A stretch of 64,000 bases of DNA. Source: Aliiroseovarius sp. M344 (GTDB lineage Bacteria; Pseudomonadota; Alphaproteobacteria; Rhodobacterales; Rhodobacteraceae). Positions 44,822-54,173 of this stretch are shown in pieces. Below the pieces are notes generated by a model, which saw nothing but the letters and a program-made list of their open reading frames with translations, searched no databases and was not told where the DNA came from. A program made the position numbers and the translations under genes. The stretch is taken from positions 1,674,001-1,738,000 of the forward strand of contig NZ_CP081153.1 in NCBI RefSeq assembly GCF_025140835.1, read 5' to 3'. Numbering within the stretch: position 1 is the first letter of the stretch; each line of letters opens with the position of its first letter.

Positions 44822-46412
44822 GCCTTGGCACGACCAGAACAGAGGCGCCGCCTGTCTGGGCGGTTTGCTGTTTTGCGTGGTGGTTGGCACAGCGTCTGAT
44901 GCGCTGGCGCAGGGTGCCGGGCCAATGTCGGCCATCGACTGGCTGTCTGACAGCATCGCATTGCCGCCGCCATCGTCTGAAAGCGCGATCTTGCCGCCTG
45001 CGTTGGATGAACCGGCGACAAGCACTGGGGCATCGGTCGCCGAAGTCACAATGACACTGTTAGAGACGCCGGTTTTGGATGCGGTTGGCTTGCTGCCGCA
45101 TATCGTAACCGGGCTGCCACGCGATCTGTGGGGCATGTCGCGTCCGGATGATCTGGCGCGGCGCATGTCGGCGCTGGAGTTGGAGCTGCAACCCGCGATG
45201 CAAAACCTCCTGTTGCGCCTTATGCTGGCCGAACTTGACCCCCCGAAAGGGGCCAGCGCGGGTGAGGATCGTCTGTTTCTGGCGCGCGTTGACCGGTTGC
45301 TGTCCCTTGGCGCTTTGGATCAGGCCGAGGCGCTGTTGGCGCGCGCAGGTTCGGTTAACCCACGCGTGTTCCGCAGGGCGTTTGATACCGCGCTACTTCT
45401 GGGCAACGAAGACCAGCAATGCACGACTTTGCGCGCCACGCCGGACCTGAGCCCGACCTTCACAGCGCGCGTCTTTTGCTTAGCACGCAGTGGCGATTGG
45501 GATGCGGCGGTTTTGACATTAGAGACCGGTCGCGCGCTTGGATATATCAGCGATGAAGACGATGCCCTTCTGGCGCGTTTCCTTGACCCTGAATTGTTCG
45601 AAGACGAACCCGAGCTCCAGCGCCCCGATCACCCCTCGCCCCTGACATTTCGTATGTTCGAGGCCATCGGGCTTCATATCGACACCTCCTCCCTGCCTCT
45701 GGCCTTCGCGCAATCAGATTTGCGCGCCAATATCGGCTGGAAAGCACGGGCGCAGGCTGGCGAACGTCTGGCCCGCGTCGGTGCCGTCACCGAAAACCAG
45801 CTTTTGGGTCTCTACTCCGAACGCAAACCGGCGGCGTCGGGCGGCATCTGGGACCGGATGACGGCAGTAAACGCTGTTGAACGCGCGCTTGGCGCAGCAG
45901 ATGACGATCAGCTTGCTCGCGCAATAGAAGACCTGTGGCCCCATCTGGAAGAAAGCAGCCTTGAGGTCCCATTTGCGCAAATATTTGGGCCAGACATTGC
46001 CGCCCGCAATCTGCCCGGCGCTGCCGGCGACATCGCGTTGCGGTTGGGACTGCTGTCCAACCAGTATGAGGCTGTCGCAGCAACCGCCAACGTAAATTCC
46101 GGGGATCGTCTGGCCCCCATTTTGCTTGGTATCGCGCGCGGTCAGACTGAAGATGTGTTGCCCATCGACGACCGCACCCGTGCAGTTCTTGAAGGGTTCT
46201 CGGCCACCGAACTGCCCGTCCGGCTGCGCTCGCTTGTCGAACAGGACCGGCTGGGCGAAGCAATCCTGCGCGCCATCGCGCTTTTCACCAGCGGCAGCCT
46301 TGGCGATCTGGACGAACTGACAGATGCGATTGCCTTCTTCCGCCAGATCGGACTGGAGCAAGTGGCCCGTCAGGCCGCAATTGAGTTTCTGATCCTGGAG
46401 CGGCGGGGATGA
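44808..46412 (+). CDS. secreted hypothetical protein, 534 residues
   Basis: I do not recognise a named family. The N-terminus has a likely signal peptide with a hydrophobic run (CLGGLLFCVVVGTA) ending near DALAQG. The rest is rich in Ala, Leu and acidic residues and mostly alpha-helical (LARVDRLLSLGALDQAEALLARAG), as in repeat-type helical scaffolds, so a solenoid is possible. The start overlaps the preceding small gene, and the stop overlaps xerD by four bases, which places it in a likely operon with xerD. It could be a periplasmic or lipoprotein-like factor. Confidence 0.75.
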   Translation: MVARKPWHDQNRGAACLGGLLFCVVVGTASDALAQGAGPMSAIDWLSDSIALPPPSSESAILPPALDEPATSTGASVAEVTMTLLETPVLDAVGLLPHIVTGLPRDLWGMSRPDDLARRMSALELELQPAMQNLLLRLMLAELDPPKGASAGEDRLFLARVDRLLSLGALDQAEALLARAGSVNPRVFRRAFDTALLLGNEDQQCTTLRATPDLSPTFTARVFCLARSGDWDAAVLTLETGRALGYISDEDDALLARFLDPELFEDEPELQRPDHPSPLTFRMFEAIGLHIDTSSLPLAFAQSDLRANIGWKARAQAGERLARVGAVTENQLLGLYSERKPAASGGIWDRMTAVNAVERALGAADDDQLARAIEDLWPHLEESSLEVPFAQIFGPDIAARNLPGAAGDIALRLGLLSNQYEAVAATANVNSGDRLAPILLGIARGQTEDVLPIDDRTRAVLEGFSATELPVRLRSLVEQDRLGEAILRAIALFTSGSLGDLDELTDAIAFFRQIGLEQVARQAAIEFLILERRG

Positions 46413-47347
46413 ACGCCGATCACGCCCGCTGGATATCGACCTTTTTGGAGGCACAAGCGGCCGAACTGGACGCATCAGAGAACACGTTGCTGGCCTATGG
46501 TCGTGACCTGAAAGGGTTTGCCGAATTTTCGGCGGACAAAGGCGTTACCTTTGCCGACATATCCCGCGCAGATATCGAAAGCTTCATGATCGATTGCGAA
46601 ACCATGGGATTGGCACAGTCGACCCGCGCCCGCCGATTGTCCGCGATCAAACAACTGTATCGGTTTGCCTATGAAGAAGGCTGGCGCACGGACAATCCCG
46701 CACTGAAGATCAAAGGGCCAGGCCGGTCAAAGTCATTGCCCAAAATCCTAAGCGAAGATCAGGTTGAAGCATTGCTGACAACATCGCGCAACCACGGCCG
46801 TAGTGACGCCGACAAGCTGCGCAACACGTGCCTGATGGAACTGCTTTACGCCACTGGGATGCGGGTCAGCGAGTTGGTCACGTTGCCGGTCGCAGCCGCG
46901 CGCGGTGATCCTCATATGCTGCTGGTGAAAGGCAAAGGCGGAAAGGAACGGATGGTGCCCCTGTCTGGCCCGGCCCGCGACGCTCTGGTGACCTGGCTTG
47001 CTGCCCGCGACGCTGACGAAGACGCCGCACGGGTGAACAAAGGCACCAAGCCGTCGCCCTTTTTGTTTCCATCTGTTGGACAAAGTGGCCATTTGACCCG
47101 GCACCGTTTCTACGGGCTGATCAAAGAGATTGCCGTGGCAGCTGGAGTGTCGCCCGCTGCAGTCACCCCCCACCGCCTACGCCATGCCTTCGCAACCCAT
47201 CTGCTGGCACATGGCGCTGATCTACGTTCGATCCAGACGCTTCTGGGCCACGCCGATATTTCGACCACCGAGATTTACACCCATGTGTTGGAAGAGCGCC
47301 TGAAAGACCTTGTGCTGACCCATCATCCACTGGCGGATCGCGACTAA
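46409..47347 (+). CDS. xerD: site-specific tyrosine recombinase XerD
   Basis: A 312-residue recombinase that resolves chromosome dimers at dif with XerC. The SAM-like N-terminal domain (1-100) precedes the catalytic domain, where all key residues are visible: Arg152 in ATGMRVSEL, Lys176 in KGKGG, His255 and Arg258 in HRLRH, His281 in LGHADI and the nucleophile Tyr290 in EIYTHV. XerD rather than XerC is favoured by sequence character and gene context. Its ATG overlaps the stop of the upstream unknown gene. Confidence 0.93.
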   Translation: MNADHARWISTFLEAQAAELDASENTLLAYGRDLKGFAEFSADKGVTFADISRADIESFMIDCETMGLAQSTRARRLSAIKQLYRFAYEEGWRTDNPALKIKGPGRSKSLPKILSEDQVEALLTTSRNHGRSDADKLRNTCLMELLYATGMRVSELVTLPVAAARGDPHMLLVKGKGGKERMVPLSGPARDALVTWLAARDADEDAARVNKGTKPSPFLFPSVGQSGHLTRHRFYGLIKEIAVAAGVSPAAVTPHRLRHAFATHLLAHGADLRSIQTLLGHADISTTEIYTHVLEERLKDLVLTHHPLADRD

Positions 47348-47517
47348 CGGCTATGCGTTATTGCGCTATACATTTCGTCTCAGGCAGGCTATTGCCCCCT
47401 ATCTTGATGCATCCCCACAGGCACCCAACGTAATAAGGCGTTTGGCCTGACGAATACCGACCCGCTGGGTCAGTGCATGGGTATGCCTGCCCGTCGAAAC
47501 AACAGAATTGATCGCCC

Positions 47518-49497
47518 GTGAAACAGCTTATCTCTGACGCGCTTGCCGAGCGCGGATATGAAACCTTGACCCAGGTGCAAACCGCCGTCTCCACACCCGA
47601 ACTTGAGGGTGCGGACCTTTTGGTGTCGGCCCAGACCGGATCCGGAAAGACGGTGGGGTTCGGCCTTGCCATCGCCCCCGTTTTGCTGGGCGACGACGAC
47701 CAGTTTGGCCCCGCCCAAAGCCCGCTTGGTCTGGTCATTGCCCCCACGCGCGAACTTGCCCTGCAGGTCAAACGAGAGCTGAACTGGCTGTTTGCAAAAA
47801 CCGGCGCTGTCCTGGCGTCCTGCGTGGGCGGCATGGACATGCGCGACGAACGGCGGGCTTTGGCGCGCGGTGCCCACATCGTTGTCGCCACCCCGGGCCG
47901 CCTGCGTGATCACGTCATGCGTGGCTCGATTGACTTGTCTGCGTTGCGCAGCGTGGTTCTGGACGAAGCGGACGAGATGCTGGATCTGGGCTTCCGTGAA
48001 GATCTGGAGTTCATTCTGGATGAAACGCCCGCAGACCGCCAAACGCTTCTGTTCTCGGCCACAGTCCCGAAAAGCATCGCTTCGCTTGCCGCGCGCTATC
48101 AGAAAAACGCCGAACGCGTGACCACAGTGGCTGAAAAAAGCCAGCACAGCGATATTGAATACCGCGCAATGTCGGTGGCCCCACGCGATGGCGAAAACGC
48201 GATCATCAACGTGCTTCGGTATTATGAAGCGCCAAATGCGCTGATCTTCTGCAACACACGCGCGATGGTCAGTCGGTTGGCAACACGTTTGTCGAACCGT
48301 GGCTTTTCGGTTGTATCGCTGTCCGGCGAGCTGACACAAAATGAACGCACCAACGCGTTACAATCCATGCGTGACGGACGCGCGCGGATCTGCGTGGCGA
48401 CAGATGTTGCCGCACGCGGGATCGACCTGCCGAAGCTGGACCTCGTGATCCATGCCGAGTTGCCGAACAACCACGAGACATTGCTGCACCGGTCTGGCCG
48501 GACGGGCCGTGCGGGGCGCAAAGGGGTCAGCACCCTGATTGTACCGCCATCGTCACGCAACAAGGCCGAACGTCTTTTGCGGTTCGCCAAGCTGACCGCT
48601 GTTTGGGCCCCCGCCCCCTCGGCGGAAGAGGTTCAGGCCGAAGATCAGAAACGCATTCTGGCCGACGAAGTCTGGACCCAAGAGCCCACCGCAAACGAAG
48701 CGGCAATGGCCAAAGAGCTGGTCGAGAAATTCACCCCCGCCCAGTTGGCAACAGCATACCTTCAGCTTTATCACACCGCACACACCGCCCCGGAAGAGCT
48801 GTCAGCGGCAAACGCCAAGCCCGAAAAGCGCGAACCTTTTGGCGCGAGTGTCTGGTTCACCTTGGCCAAAGGGCGCGATCAAGGCGCCGATCCGCGCCAC
48901 CTTCTGCCGATGCTGTGCAAAGCCGGCAACATCACACGCGCTGATATTGGCGCGATCCGGTTGCAGGACGACAAGTCGTTTTTTGAGGTGAAAGCCGCGA
49001 AAGTCGACGGCTTCCTGCAAGCCATCGGGTCCGGCATGTCGATCGAGAAATTCGCAGTCGAGCGGCTTGAGACAGCCCCCGATCTGGCCAACACCGGCAG
49101 ACCGGCACAACGTGGAAAACCCCGCAACAGCGACAGGCCGGACAAACGTCCCCGTCATGGCGACGATACACGTGACCGCAAACCCCATCGCAAGGGCACC
49201 GCCAAAAGCGCTTCACCCGGCGAGCGCAAGCCAAACCCAAAGCACAAATGGAAAGACGACACGGACAGCGATCGCCCGGTAAAAGCCTATTCCAAACAGA
49301 AGGACGACGACCGACAGCCGCGCAAGGGGCCAAAGCCTGCGGGCACCAAGCCGAAGAGCAAACGTGCGGACGACAGCGGACCAAAAGGACCGCCGCCCCC
49401 AAAGGGCAAACCATCGAGCAAGAAAAACCGGGCACGTGCCGCGGCCAAGGCCATTGCAAAAGCCAAGGGCGGCGATTCCGCGCCGAAACGCCGTTAG
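47518..49497 (+). CDS. DEAD-box RNA helicase with basic C-terminal tail
   Basis: A 659-residue helicase started at GTG 47518. Motif I is AQTGSGKT, motif II is DEAD (residues 149-152), motif III is SAT, and motif VI is HRSGRTGRAG. A DbpA-like RNA-binding domain covers about residues 455-530, and a long Lys/Arg/Pro-rich tail follows (about 535-659). This resembles the CsdA/DbpA-like helicases involved in ribosome assembly and cold adaptation. The GTG start has no clear ribosome-binding site, so the true start could lie slightly downstream. It stands alone 170 bp after xerD. Confidence 0.9.
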   Translation: MKQLISDALAERGYETLTQVQTAVSTPELEGADLLVSAQTGSGKTVGFGLAIAPVLLGDDDQFGPAQSPLGLVIAPTRELALQVKRELNWLFAKTGAVLASCVGGMDMRDERRALARGAHIVVATPGRLRDHVMRGSIDLSALRSVVLDEADEMLDLGFREDLEFILDETPADRQTLLFSATVPKSIASLAARYQKNAERVTTVAEKSQHSDIEYRAMSVAPRDGENAIINVLRYYEAPNALIFCNTRAMVSRLATRLSNRGFSVVSLSGELTQNERTNALQSMRDGRARICVATDVAARGIDLPKLDLVIHAELPNNHETLLHRSGRTGRAGRKGVSTLIVPPSSRNKAERLLRFAKLTAVWAPAPSAEEVQAEDQKRILADEVWTQEPTANEAAMAKELVEKFTPAQLATAYLQLYHTAHTAPEELSAANAKPEKREPFGASVWFTLAKGRDQGADPRHLLPMLCKAGNITRADIGAIRLQDDKSFFEVKAAKVDGFLQAIGSGMSIEKFAVERLETAPDLANTGRPAQRGKPRNSDRPDKRPRHGDDTRDRKPHRKGTAKSASPGERKPNPKHKWKDDTDSDRPVKAYSKQKDDDRQPRKGPKPAGTKPKSKRADDSGPKGPPPPKGKPSSKKNRARAAAKAIAKAKGGDSAPKRR

Positions 49498-49600
49498 TGC
49501 AACATGGGCGAAGGCGCGCGGGTGGAAACGCTCTGCATTGCGCGCCTGACCACCTTGCGCGTAGTCTCGCAACAGACACCCCCGGAAGGAAAGAGCCCCG

Positions 49601-49963
49601 ATGAGCCTTCTTGCGACCATTCTGATCCTGCTGATCGCAGCCCTGCATGCCTATATCCTGTGGTTTGAGATGTTCGCGTGGGAAACGCGGGGTCCAAAGA
49701 TCTTCCGACAGTTTTCAGCGGACATGTTTCCCAAAACCAAAGTCATGGCGGCCAACCAGGGGCTTTATAACGGGTTTCTCGCGGCGGGCCTGCTATGGTC
49801 GCGCCTGATCAGCGATCCGATCTGGGCGCAGAATACCGCGCTGTTCTTTCTGGCCTGTGTGCTGATTGCCGGGGTCTATGGCGCGGCGACAGCCTCGAAA
49901 CGCATTTTGTACGTACAGGCCCTGCCCGCCGCGATTGCGATACTGGTTGTTCTTCTGAGCTGA
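49601..49963 (+). CDS. DUF1304 membrane protein
   Basis: A 120-residue protein with four hydrophobic helices. It matches DUF1304 by the N-terminal ALHAYILWFEMFAWETRGPKIFR segment and the following AANQGLYNGFLAAGLLW. Function is unknown; family members are small inner-membrane proteins. ATG 49601 is preceded by GGAAGGAAAGAG. It converges with the START-domain gene, with stops directly abutting. Confidence 0.9.
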   Translation: MSLLATILILLIAALHAYILWFEMFAWETRGPKIFRQFSADMFPKTKVMAANQGLYNGFLAAGLLWSRLISDPIWAQNTALFFLACVLIAGVYGAATASKRILYVQALPAAIAILVVLLS

Positions 49964-50419
49964 TCAGGTTTGCAGGCCATAAAGCTGATCTGCGCGTTTT
50001 TCAAACGCGGCCACGATGCGATGCATCGCTTCGTTGAATACCAAACCAATCACGCCCTGCAAGATCGCGCTCTTAAATTCGAAATCGACAAAAAACTCGA
50101 CCTCGCACCCGCTGTCATGCGGATGAAAAATCCAATGTGACTTCAGATATTTAAAGGGTCCATCCAGATATTCCGTGTCGATCCGCCGAGACGCCTCGTC
50201 CAGCATCACACGGCTGGCGAAACGTTCGCGAAACACTTTGAAACTGATCACAAGGTCGGCGTCCATCAACTGCCGCCCATCTGGCTGCGGCGTCACCCGC
50301 CGCACGCGGGCTGCGGAATTCCAAGGCAAAAACTCGGGGTATCGGCTTACATCCGCCACCAGATCATACATCTGTTCTGCCGAATATGGCAGGACCCGTT
50401 TTTCCCCATGTGTCGGCAT
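49964..50419 (-). CDS. START-domain protein, COQ10/RatA family
   Basis: A 150-residue soluble protein of the polyketide-cyclase/START fold. The conserved motif [22 protein letters not shown] and the C-terminal [22 protein letters not shown] are typical of the COQ10/RatA family, whose members bind ubiquinone to support respiration or, in E. coli, affect ribosome assembly. In alphaproteobacteria a coenzyme-Q chaperone role is more likely. ATG 50419 follows AAGGA. Its stop abuts the stop of the DUF1304 gene. Confidence 0.9.
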   Translation of the reverse strand: MPTHGEKRVLPYSAEQMYDLVADVSRYPEFLPWNSAARVRRVTPQPDGRQLMDADLVISFKVFRERFASRVMLDEASRRIDTEYLDGPFKYLKSHWIFHPHDSGCEVEFFVDFEFKSAILQGVIGLVFNEAMHRIVAAFEKRADQLYGLQT

Positions 50420-50488
50420 GACGACGTTTTTCCTTCTCACTTGCCTGCACATGTCCTAGGAATACGACCGGAAATCAAGGGGGAAGAC

Positions 50489-51034
50489 ATGGCACAGCGT
50501 CCATATGTCATCGACACAATGATCACGGCCAAGCAGATCGCGGCCCGTGTTGAAGAGCTGTCACAGGAAATTCACGACGAGTTCAAAGGCACTGACAAGC
50601 TGGTGGTCGTCGGGCTGTTACGCGGATCGTTCGTGTTCATTGCCGATGTCGTGCGCGAGTTGGACCTGCCGGTCGAAGTCGATTTCCTTGAGGCTTCCTC
50701 TTACGGAGATTCCACTGAAAGCAGCCGGGAAGTTCGTATTCTCAAAGACTTACGTGGTGAAATTGGTGGGCGAGATGTGCTGGTTGTGGAAGATATTGTC
50801 GACACGGGCTTTACCCTGAAACACGTGGTTGGACTTTTGAAAGCCAAAAGTCCGCGCAAGTTGAAGACCATCGCCTTGCTCGACAAGCCGTCGCGTCGCG
50901 AGGTGGACATCCGCGCCGACTGGATCGGTTTCGAAATTCCGGACGAGTTTGTTGTGGGTTACGGCATTGATTTCGCACAGCGCGACCGCAACTTGCCCCA
51001 TATTGGCAAAGTGCGTTTTTTGGACGAGGCATAA
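50489..51034 (+). CDS. hpt: hypoxanthine phosphoribosyltransferase
   Basis: A 181-residue type I phosphoribosyltransferase that salvages hypoxanthine (and probably guanine) to IMP. The PRPP-binding motif is [13 protein letters not shown], the flexible-loop region [13 protein letters not shown] and [16 protein letters not shown] are characteristic. ATG 50489 follows AAGGGGGAAG. A small membrane protein gene begins four bases after its stop. Confidence 0.96.
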   Translation: MAQRPYVIDTMITAKQIAARVEELSQEIHDEFKGTDKLVVVGLLRGSFVFIADVVRELDLPVEVDFLEASSYGDSTESSREVRILKDLRGEIGGRDVLVVEDIVDTGFTLKHVVGLLKAKSPRKLKTIALLDKPSRREVDIRADWIGFEIPDEFVVGYGIDFAQRDRNLPHIGKVRFLDEA

Positions 51035-51037
51035 GCG

Positions 51038-51211
51038 ATGGACCAAAGATGGCTCTTCCGCGCGGCAAAATGGGCGCGTAACCCGCCCTCAGCCAAACGG
51101 GTGAAACTGGTATTTGCGGTGGTCGCGATCTGCCTGGTGCTGGTGGCGATCGAAAAACTGTTCGGCATGCCGGAATGGATGCAGATCGAACGCCTACGCT
51201 TCAGACCTTAA
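51038..51211 (+). CDS. small membrane protein, 57 residues
   Basis: This frame begins three bases after the hpt stop and encodes 57 residues. It has a basic N-terminus (MDQRWLFRAAKWARNPPSAKRVK), one hydrophobic helix (LVFAVVAICLVLVAIEKLF) and a tail with a Trp (EWMQIERLRFRP). The spacing implies translational coupling with hpt. It looks like the small protein that often follows hpt in Rhodobacterales, but no function is known. It is also followed by the end of lipA on the other strand. Confidence 0.65.
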   Translation: MDQRWLFRAAKWARNPPSAKRVKLVFAVVAICLVLVAIEKLFGMPEWMQIERLRFRP

Positions 51212-51222
51212 CCCTTTTCTGA

Positions 51223-52173
51223 TCAAACCCTTGCAAGCTGTTCTTCACGTGCCGTCCTTAGCCGGGCGAAATCATCGCCAGCGTGATAGGACGACCGCGT
51301 CAACGGGGTTGATGACACCATCAGGAACCCTTTGCCGTAAGCTGCGGTTTCATAATCCTTGAACTCATCGGGGTGCACGAACCGTTCCACCGCATGGTGT
51401 TTCGGCGTGGGCTGCAAGTATTGGCCGATGGTCAGAAAGTCGATGTCGGCGGCACGCATGTCATCCATGACCTGCAAAACGCCCTGACGATCTTCGCCCA
51501 ACCCGACCATGATGCCCGATTTGGTGAACATCGACGGGTCCATCTCTTTCACCCGCTGTAACAGACGCAGCGAATGGAAATACCGCGCACCCGGACGCAC
51601 CTGAGGATACAGGCCGGGGACAGTTTCAAGGTTGTGATTGAACACGTCAGGACGCGCCTCAACCACCGTTTCAAGAACGCTTGCATCGCATTTCAGGAAA
51701 TCCGGCGTCAGGATTTCAATGGTTGTATCGGGCGCTTGATGGCGAATGGCGCGAATGGTCTGGGCAAAATGATCCGCCCCACCGTCCTTCAGGTCGTCCC
51801 GGTCGACAGAGGTGATCACGACATGGTTCAGGCCCAGCTTTTTGACCGCATGGGCGACGCGACCCGGTTCGAACGCATCCAGATCGTCCGGACGACCTGT
51901 GGCAACGTTACAAAAGGTGCAGCCGCGCGTACAAATCTCGCCCATGATCATCATGGTGGCGTGGCCCTGGCTCCAGCATTCGCCGGCATTGGGGCACGCG
52001 GCCTCTTCGCACACGGTTGAAAGGTTGTGCTCGCGCATGATCCTGTGCGTTTCGGCATAGCCCTTCCCGCCGGGCGCTTTCACACGGATCCAGCTGGGTT
52101 TCTTCGGCTGGGCATTGTCCGGGCGATGCGCCTTTTCAGGATGGCGGCTTTCCGGGATTTTCAGATCACGCAT
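51223..52173 (-). CDS. lipA: lipoyl synthase
   Basis: A 316-residue radical-SAM enzyme that inserts two sulfurs into octanoyl groups to make lipoic acid on proteins. The radical-SAM CxxxCxxC is in CTRGCTFCN, and the auxiliary cluster motif is [21 protein letters not shown]-like [15 protein letters not shown] and GIMVGLGED are also typical. ATG 52173 has an excellent GGAGG. It stands alone and converges on the 57-residue gene. Confidence 0.96.
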   Translation of the reverse strand: MRDLKIPESRHPEKAHRPDNAQPKKPSWIRVKAPGGKGYAETHRIMREHNLSTVCEEAACPNAGECWSQGHATMMIMGEICTRGCTFCNVATGRPDDLDAFEPGRVAHAVKKLGLNHVVITSVDRDDLKDGGADHFAQTIRAIRHQAPDTTIEILTPDFLKCDASVLETVVEARPDVFNHNLETVPGLYPQVRPGARYFHSLRLLQRVKEMDPSMFTKSGIMVGLGEDRQGVLQVMDDMRAADIDFLTIGQYLQPTPKHHAVERFVHPDEFKDYETAAYGKGFLMVSSTPLTRSSYHAGDDFARLRTAREEQLARV

Positions 52174-52414
52174 GGCAATTCCTCCGCGCCAAAATCGGTT
52201 CACCGACATATAGCGACATCCAGAAAGCAAGTCACCTTGAAAGCCGAAAGGCTGTTATGAGCCTGACGCATAGGTTGACGTTAGGGTAGCGGCGTGATGC
52301 GCCGAATTGCTGCAACTGCAAAAACGCCGTTGAGGCCAAATTGGAATCGTTCTAACACGGTGGCCGATCTGGCCGCACGATTCCCCGTGCGACTGAAAAC
52401 AAAGGATTTTTTTC

Positions 52415-52960
52415 ATGCAAACAGGCGTGCGCATTCCCAAAATCACCTTCCACACCCGTGTCCGTGACGACAGCATCGAAGGCCCCAACCCGTTCCGTTG
52501 GCAGGACATGACATCCGACGATTATTTCAAAGGCAAGCGTGTGGTTTTGTTCTCGCTTCCGGGCGCGTTTACCCCGACCTGCTCGACCTATCAACTGCCC
52601 GGGTTTGAGAACGGTGCCGCCGAGTTCCGCGCAGAAGGCATCGACGAGATTTACTGCATGTCGGTCAATGACAGCTTCGTCATGAACGCATGGGCTCGCA
52701 ACCAAGAGCTGGAAAACGTCAAAGTGATCCCCGATGGATCGGGCGCGTTCACCCGCCTGATGGGTATGCTGGTCGACAAAGACAACCTAGGCTTCGGTGC
52801 ACGCAGCTGGCGTTATGCCGCTGTCATCAATGATGGCGTCGTTGAAGCGTGGTTCGAAGAGCCGGGCCGTGAAGACAACCACGGCGAAGACCCGTACGGC
52901 GAAAGCGCGCCCGAGACCGTTATGGCGTGGCTGAAAGAAGCGGCTGAAAAAGTCGCTTAA
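52415..52960 (+). CDS. peroxiredoxin, Prx5-like
   Basis: A 181-residue thiol peroxidase with the active-site Cys56 in PGAFTPTCSTYQL, and the segment ARNQELENVKVIPDGSGAFTRLMGM typical of the Prx5/AhpE-like glutaredoxin-linked group. It reduces hydrogen peroxide and alkyl peroxides in the cytoplasm. An AAAGGA-like site precedes the ATG. It is closed by a strong terminator. Confidence 0.93.
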   Translation: MQTGVRIPKITFHTRVRDDSIEGPNPFRWQDMTSDDYFKGKRVVLFSLPGAFTPTCSTYQLPGFENGAAEFRAEGIDEIYCMSVNDSFVMNAWARNQELENVKVIPDGSGAFTRLMGMLVDKDNLGFGARSWRYAAVINDGVVEAWFEEPGREDNHGEDPYGESAPETVMAWLKEAAEKVA

Positions 52961-52986
52961 GACATTTCCACGCAACCAATAGAAAG

Positions 52987-53013
52987 GGCCGCTGGTTTTA
53001 GCGGCCTTTTTTT
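52987..53013 (+). terminator. rho-independent terminator after the peroxiredoxin gene
   Basis: GGCCGCT and AGCGGCC form a seven-base stem around GGTTTT, followed by seven T (53007-53013). It is a classic intrinsic terminator and lies 26 bases after the stop. Confidence 0.92.
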
Positions 53014-53076
53014 CTGATCATATCAACGCTGTCCGTAATTTATGCCTCACACGCCCCAGAGAAGGCGTCGCAAACT

Positions 53077-53532
53077 TCAGATCTCCCGTGCGATCTGGTC
53101 ATAGCCGAATTCTACGGTCTCAATAACAAGCTCATTTTTCATGGCGTCGAATGCGCCAAGATTCCATTTGATTGGAAATGCTCTCTTGGCCAACCAGCGT
53201 GCAACGAGGGTGCCTTCTGCATCCAGAAGACTGATGGTCAAGTCCTTGGCCTCGATCTGCAGGGCGAGGTTTCCTTCGATACTGGACCGACACCAATTGA
53301 CCATAGCGCCGTTTTTGCCAGTCTGCGCGCGCTTAAACTTCAGATTCGGTTTTATTGCTTGTTTTGGCAGATGGTGGACAAACCGGTTTTCACCGCCTCC
53401 AGGTTGCGATTCCGCCATTTGTCCGCTGTCCAATCCGGACACTTCTTGAAATGCCAATTCGGCAAACTTCGCATCCTCGCTCGCAAACGACACCAAGAAG
53501 CTAAATGCGGTGGGGTTGGGTAAGTCTGCCAT
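53077..53532 (-). CDS. gp19/Afp1-like tail-tube protein, orphan
   Basis: A 151-residue protein that resembles tail-tube subunits of contractile systems (T4 gp19/Afp1-like, often annotated phage tail protein). Diagnostic stretches are AELAFQEVSGLDSGQ, GGGENRFVHHLPKQ, KPNLKFKRAQTG, VNWCRSSIEG and the end FPIKWNLGAFDAMKNELVIETVEFGYD. Tail-tube subunits form hexameric rings inside a sheath. Here it stands alone between the peroxiredoxin and gamma-carbonic anhydrase genes, with no sheath, baseplate or spike gene nearby. ATG 53532 has GAGGGA twelve bases upstream. It could be a remnant, a decoy, or a subunit for a system encoded elsewhere. Confidence 0.85.
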   Translation of the reverse strand: MADLPNPTAFSFLVSFASEDAKFAELAFQEVSGLDSGQMAESQPGGGENRFVHHLPKQAIKPNLKFKRAQTGKNGAMVNWCRSSIEGNLALQIEAKDLTISLLDAEGTLVARWLAKRAFPIKWNLGAFDAMKNELVIETVEFGYDQIAREI

Positions 53533-53648
53533 GGGTATTGAGTTCCCTCGTCGTTCTCTGAGACCCAAAACCGACCTCACTAATGAGGACCCGGCCCGAA
53601 AACTGGGTTTGATTATGGGATGCCGCGACGAGGTTGCAAGTATCGTTG

Positions 53649-54173
53649 CTAACCCGCAGTCACCTTCAACCCGGTCAAAAACCGCGCCGCATTCTGCTGA
53701 TAATGCACGGCAGATGCATAAAGCCCCTTGATCGTCGCTGCGTCCAGCTCCCGCACCACTTTGCCCGGCGCGCCCAGCACCATCGAGCCGTCGGGGATCA
53801 CCTTGCCTTCCGTCACCAGCGCCCCCGCCCCGATCAGGCAGTTCTTCCCGATCTTGGCACCGTTTAAGACGGTCGCCCCCATACCTATCAGACTGCCATC
53901 GCCCACAGTACAGCCATGCAGCATGGCCTTGTGGCCAACTGTTACGTTTTCGCCAATCGTCAGCGGAAAGCCCAGATCAGTGTGAAGCACGCTGTTCTCC
54001 TGAACATTCGTACCCGCTCTTATATCGATCAGCTCGTTGTCACCGCGGATCGTACAGCCAAACCAGACCGACGCCTTCGCCCCAATCCGCACGCGTCCTA
54101 TGACATTCGCATCTGGTGCAACAAACACATCATCGCCAATGTCAGGGCTTACCCCGTCCAACTCATAGATCAT
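53649..54173 (-). CDS. gamma-carbonic anhydrase family protein
   Basis: A 174-residue left-handed beta-helix protein (YrdA/PaaY/CaiE type). Hexapeptide repeats span most of it. The three metal-ligand histidines appear in [10 protein letters not shown] and [13 protein letters not shown]. Some relatives are active carbonic anhydrases, others acyl transferases. Its start overlaps the gmk stop by four bases, so it is cotranscribed with gmk and yicC. Confidence 0.92.
   Translation of the reverse strand: MIYELDGVSPDIGDDVFVAPDANVIGRVRIGAKASVWFGCTIRGDNELIDIRAGTNVQENSVLHTDLGFPLTIGENVTVGHKAMLHGCTVGDGSLIGMGATVLNGAKIGKNCLIGAGALVTEGKVIPDGSMVLGAPGKVVRELDAATIKGLYASAVHYQQNAARFLTGLKVTAG

Noticed and set aside
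53533..53648. Possible remains of more tail genes beside the tail-tube gene
   Set aside because: I found no sheath or baseplate-like sequence in the 116 bp gap or in adjacent genes, so no cluster is called.
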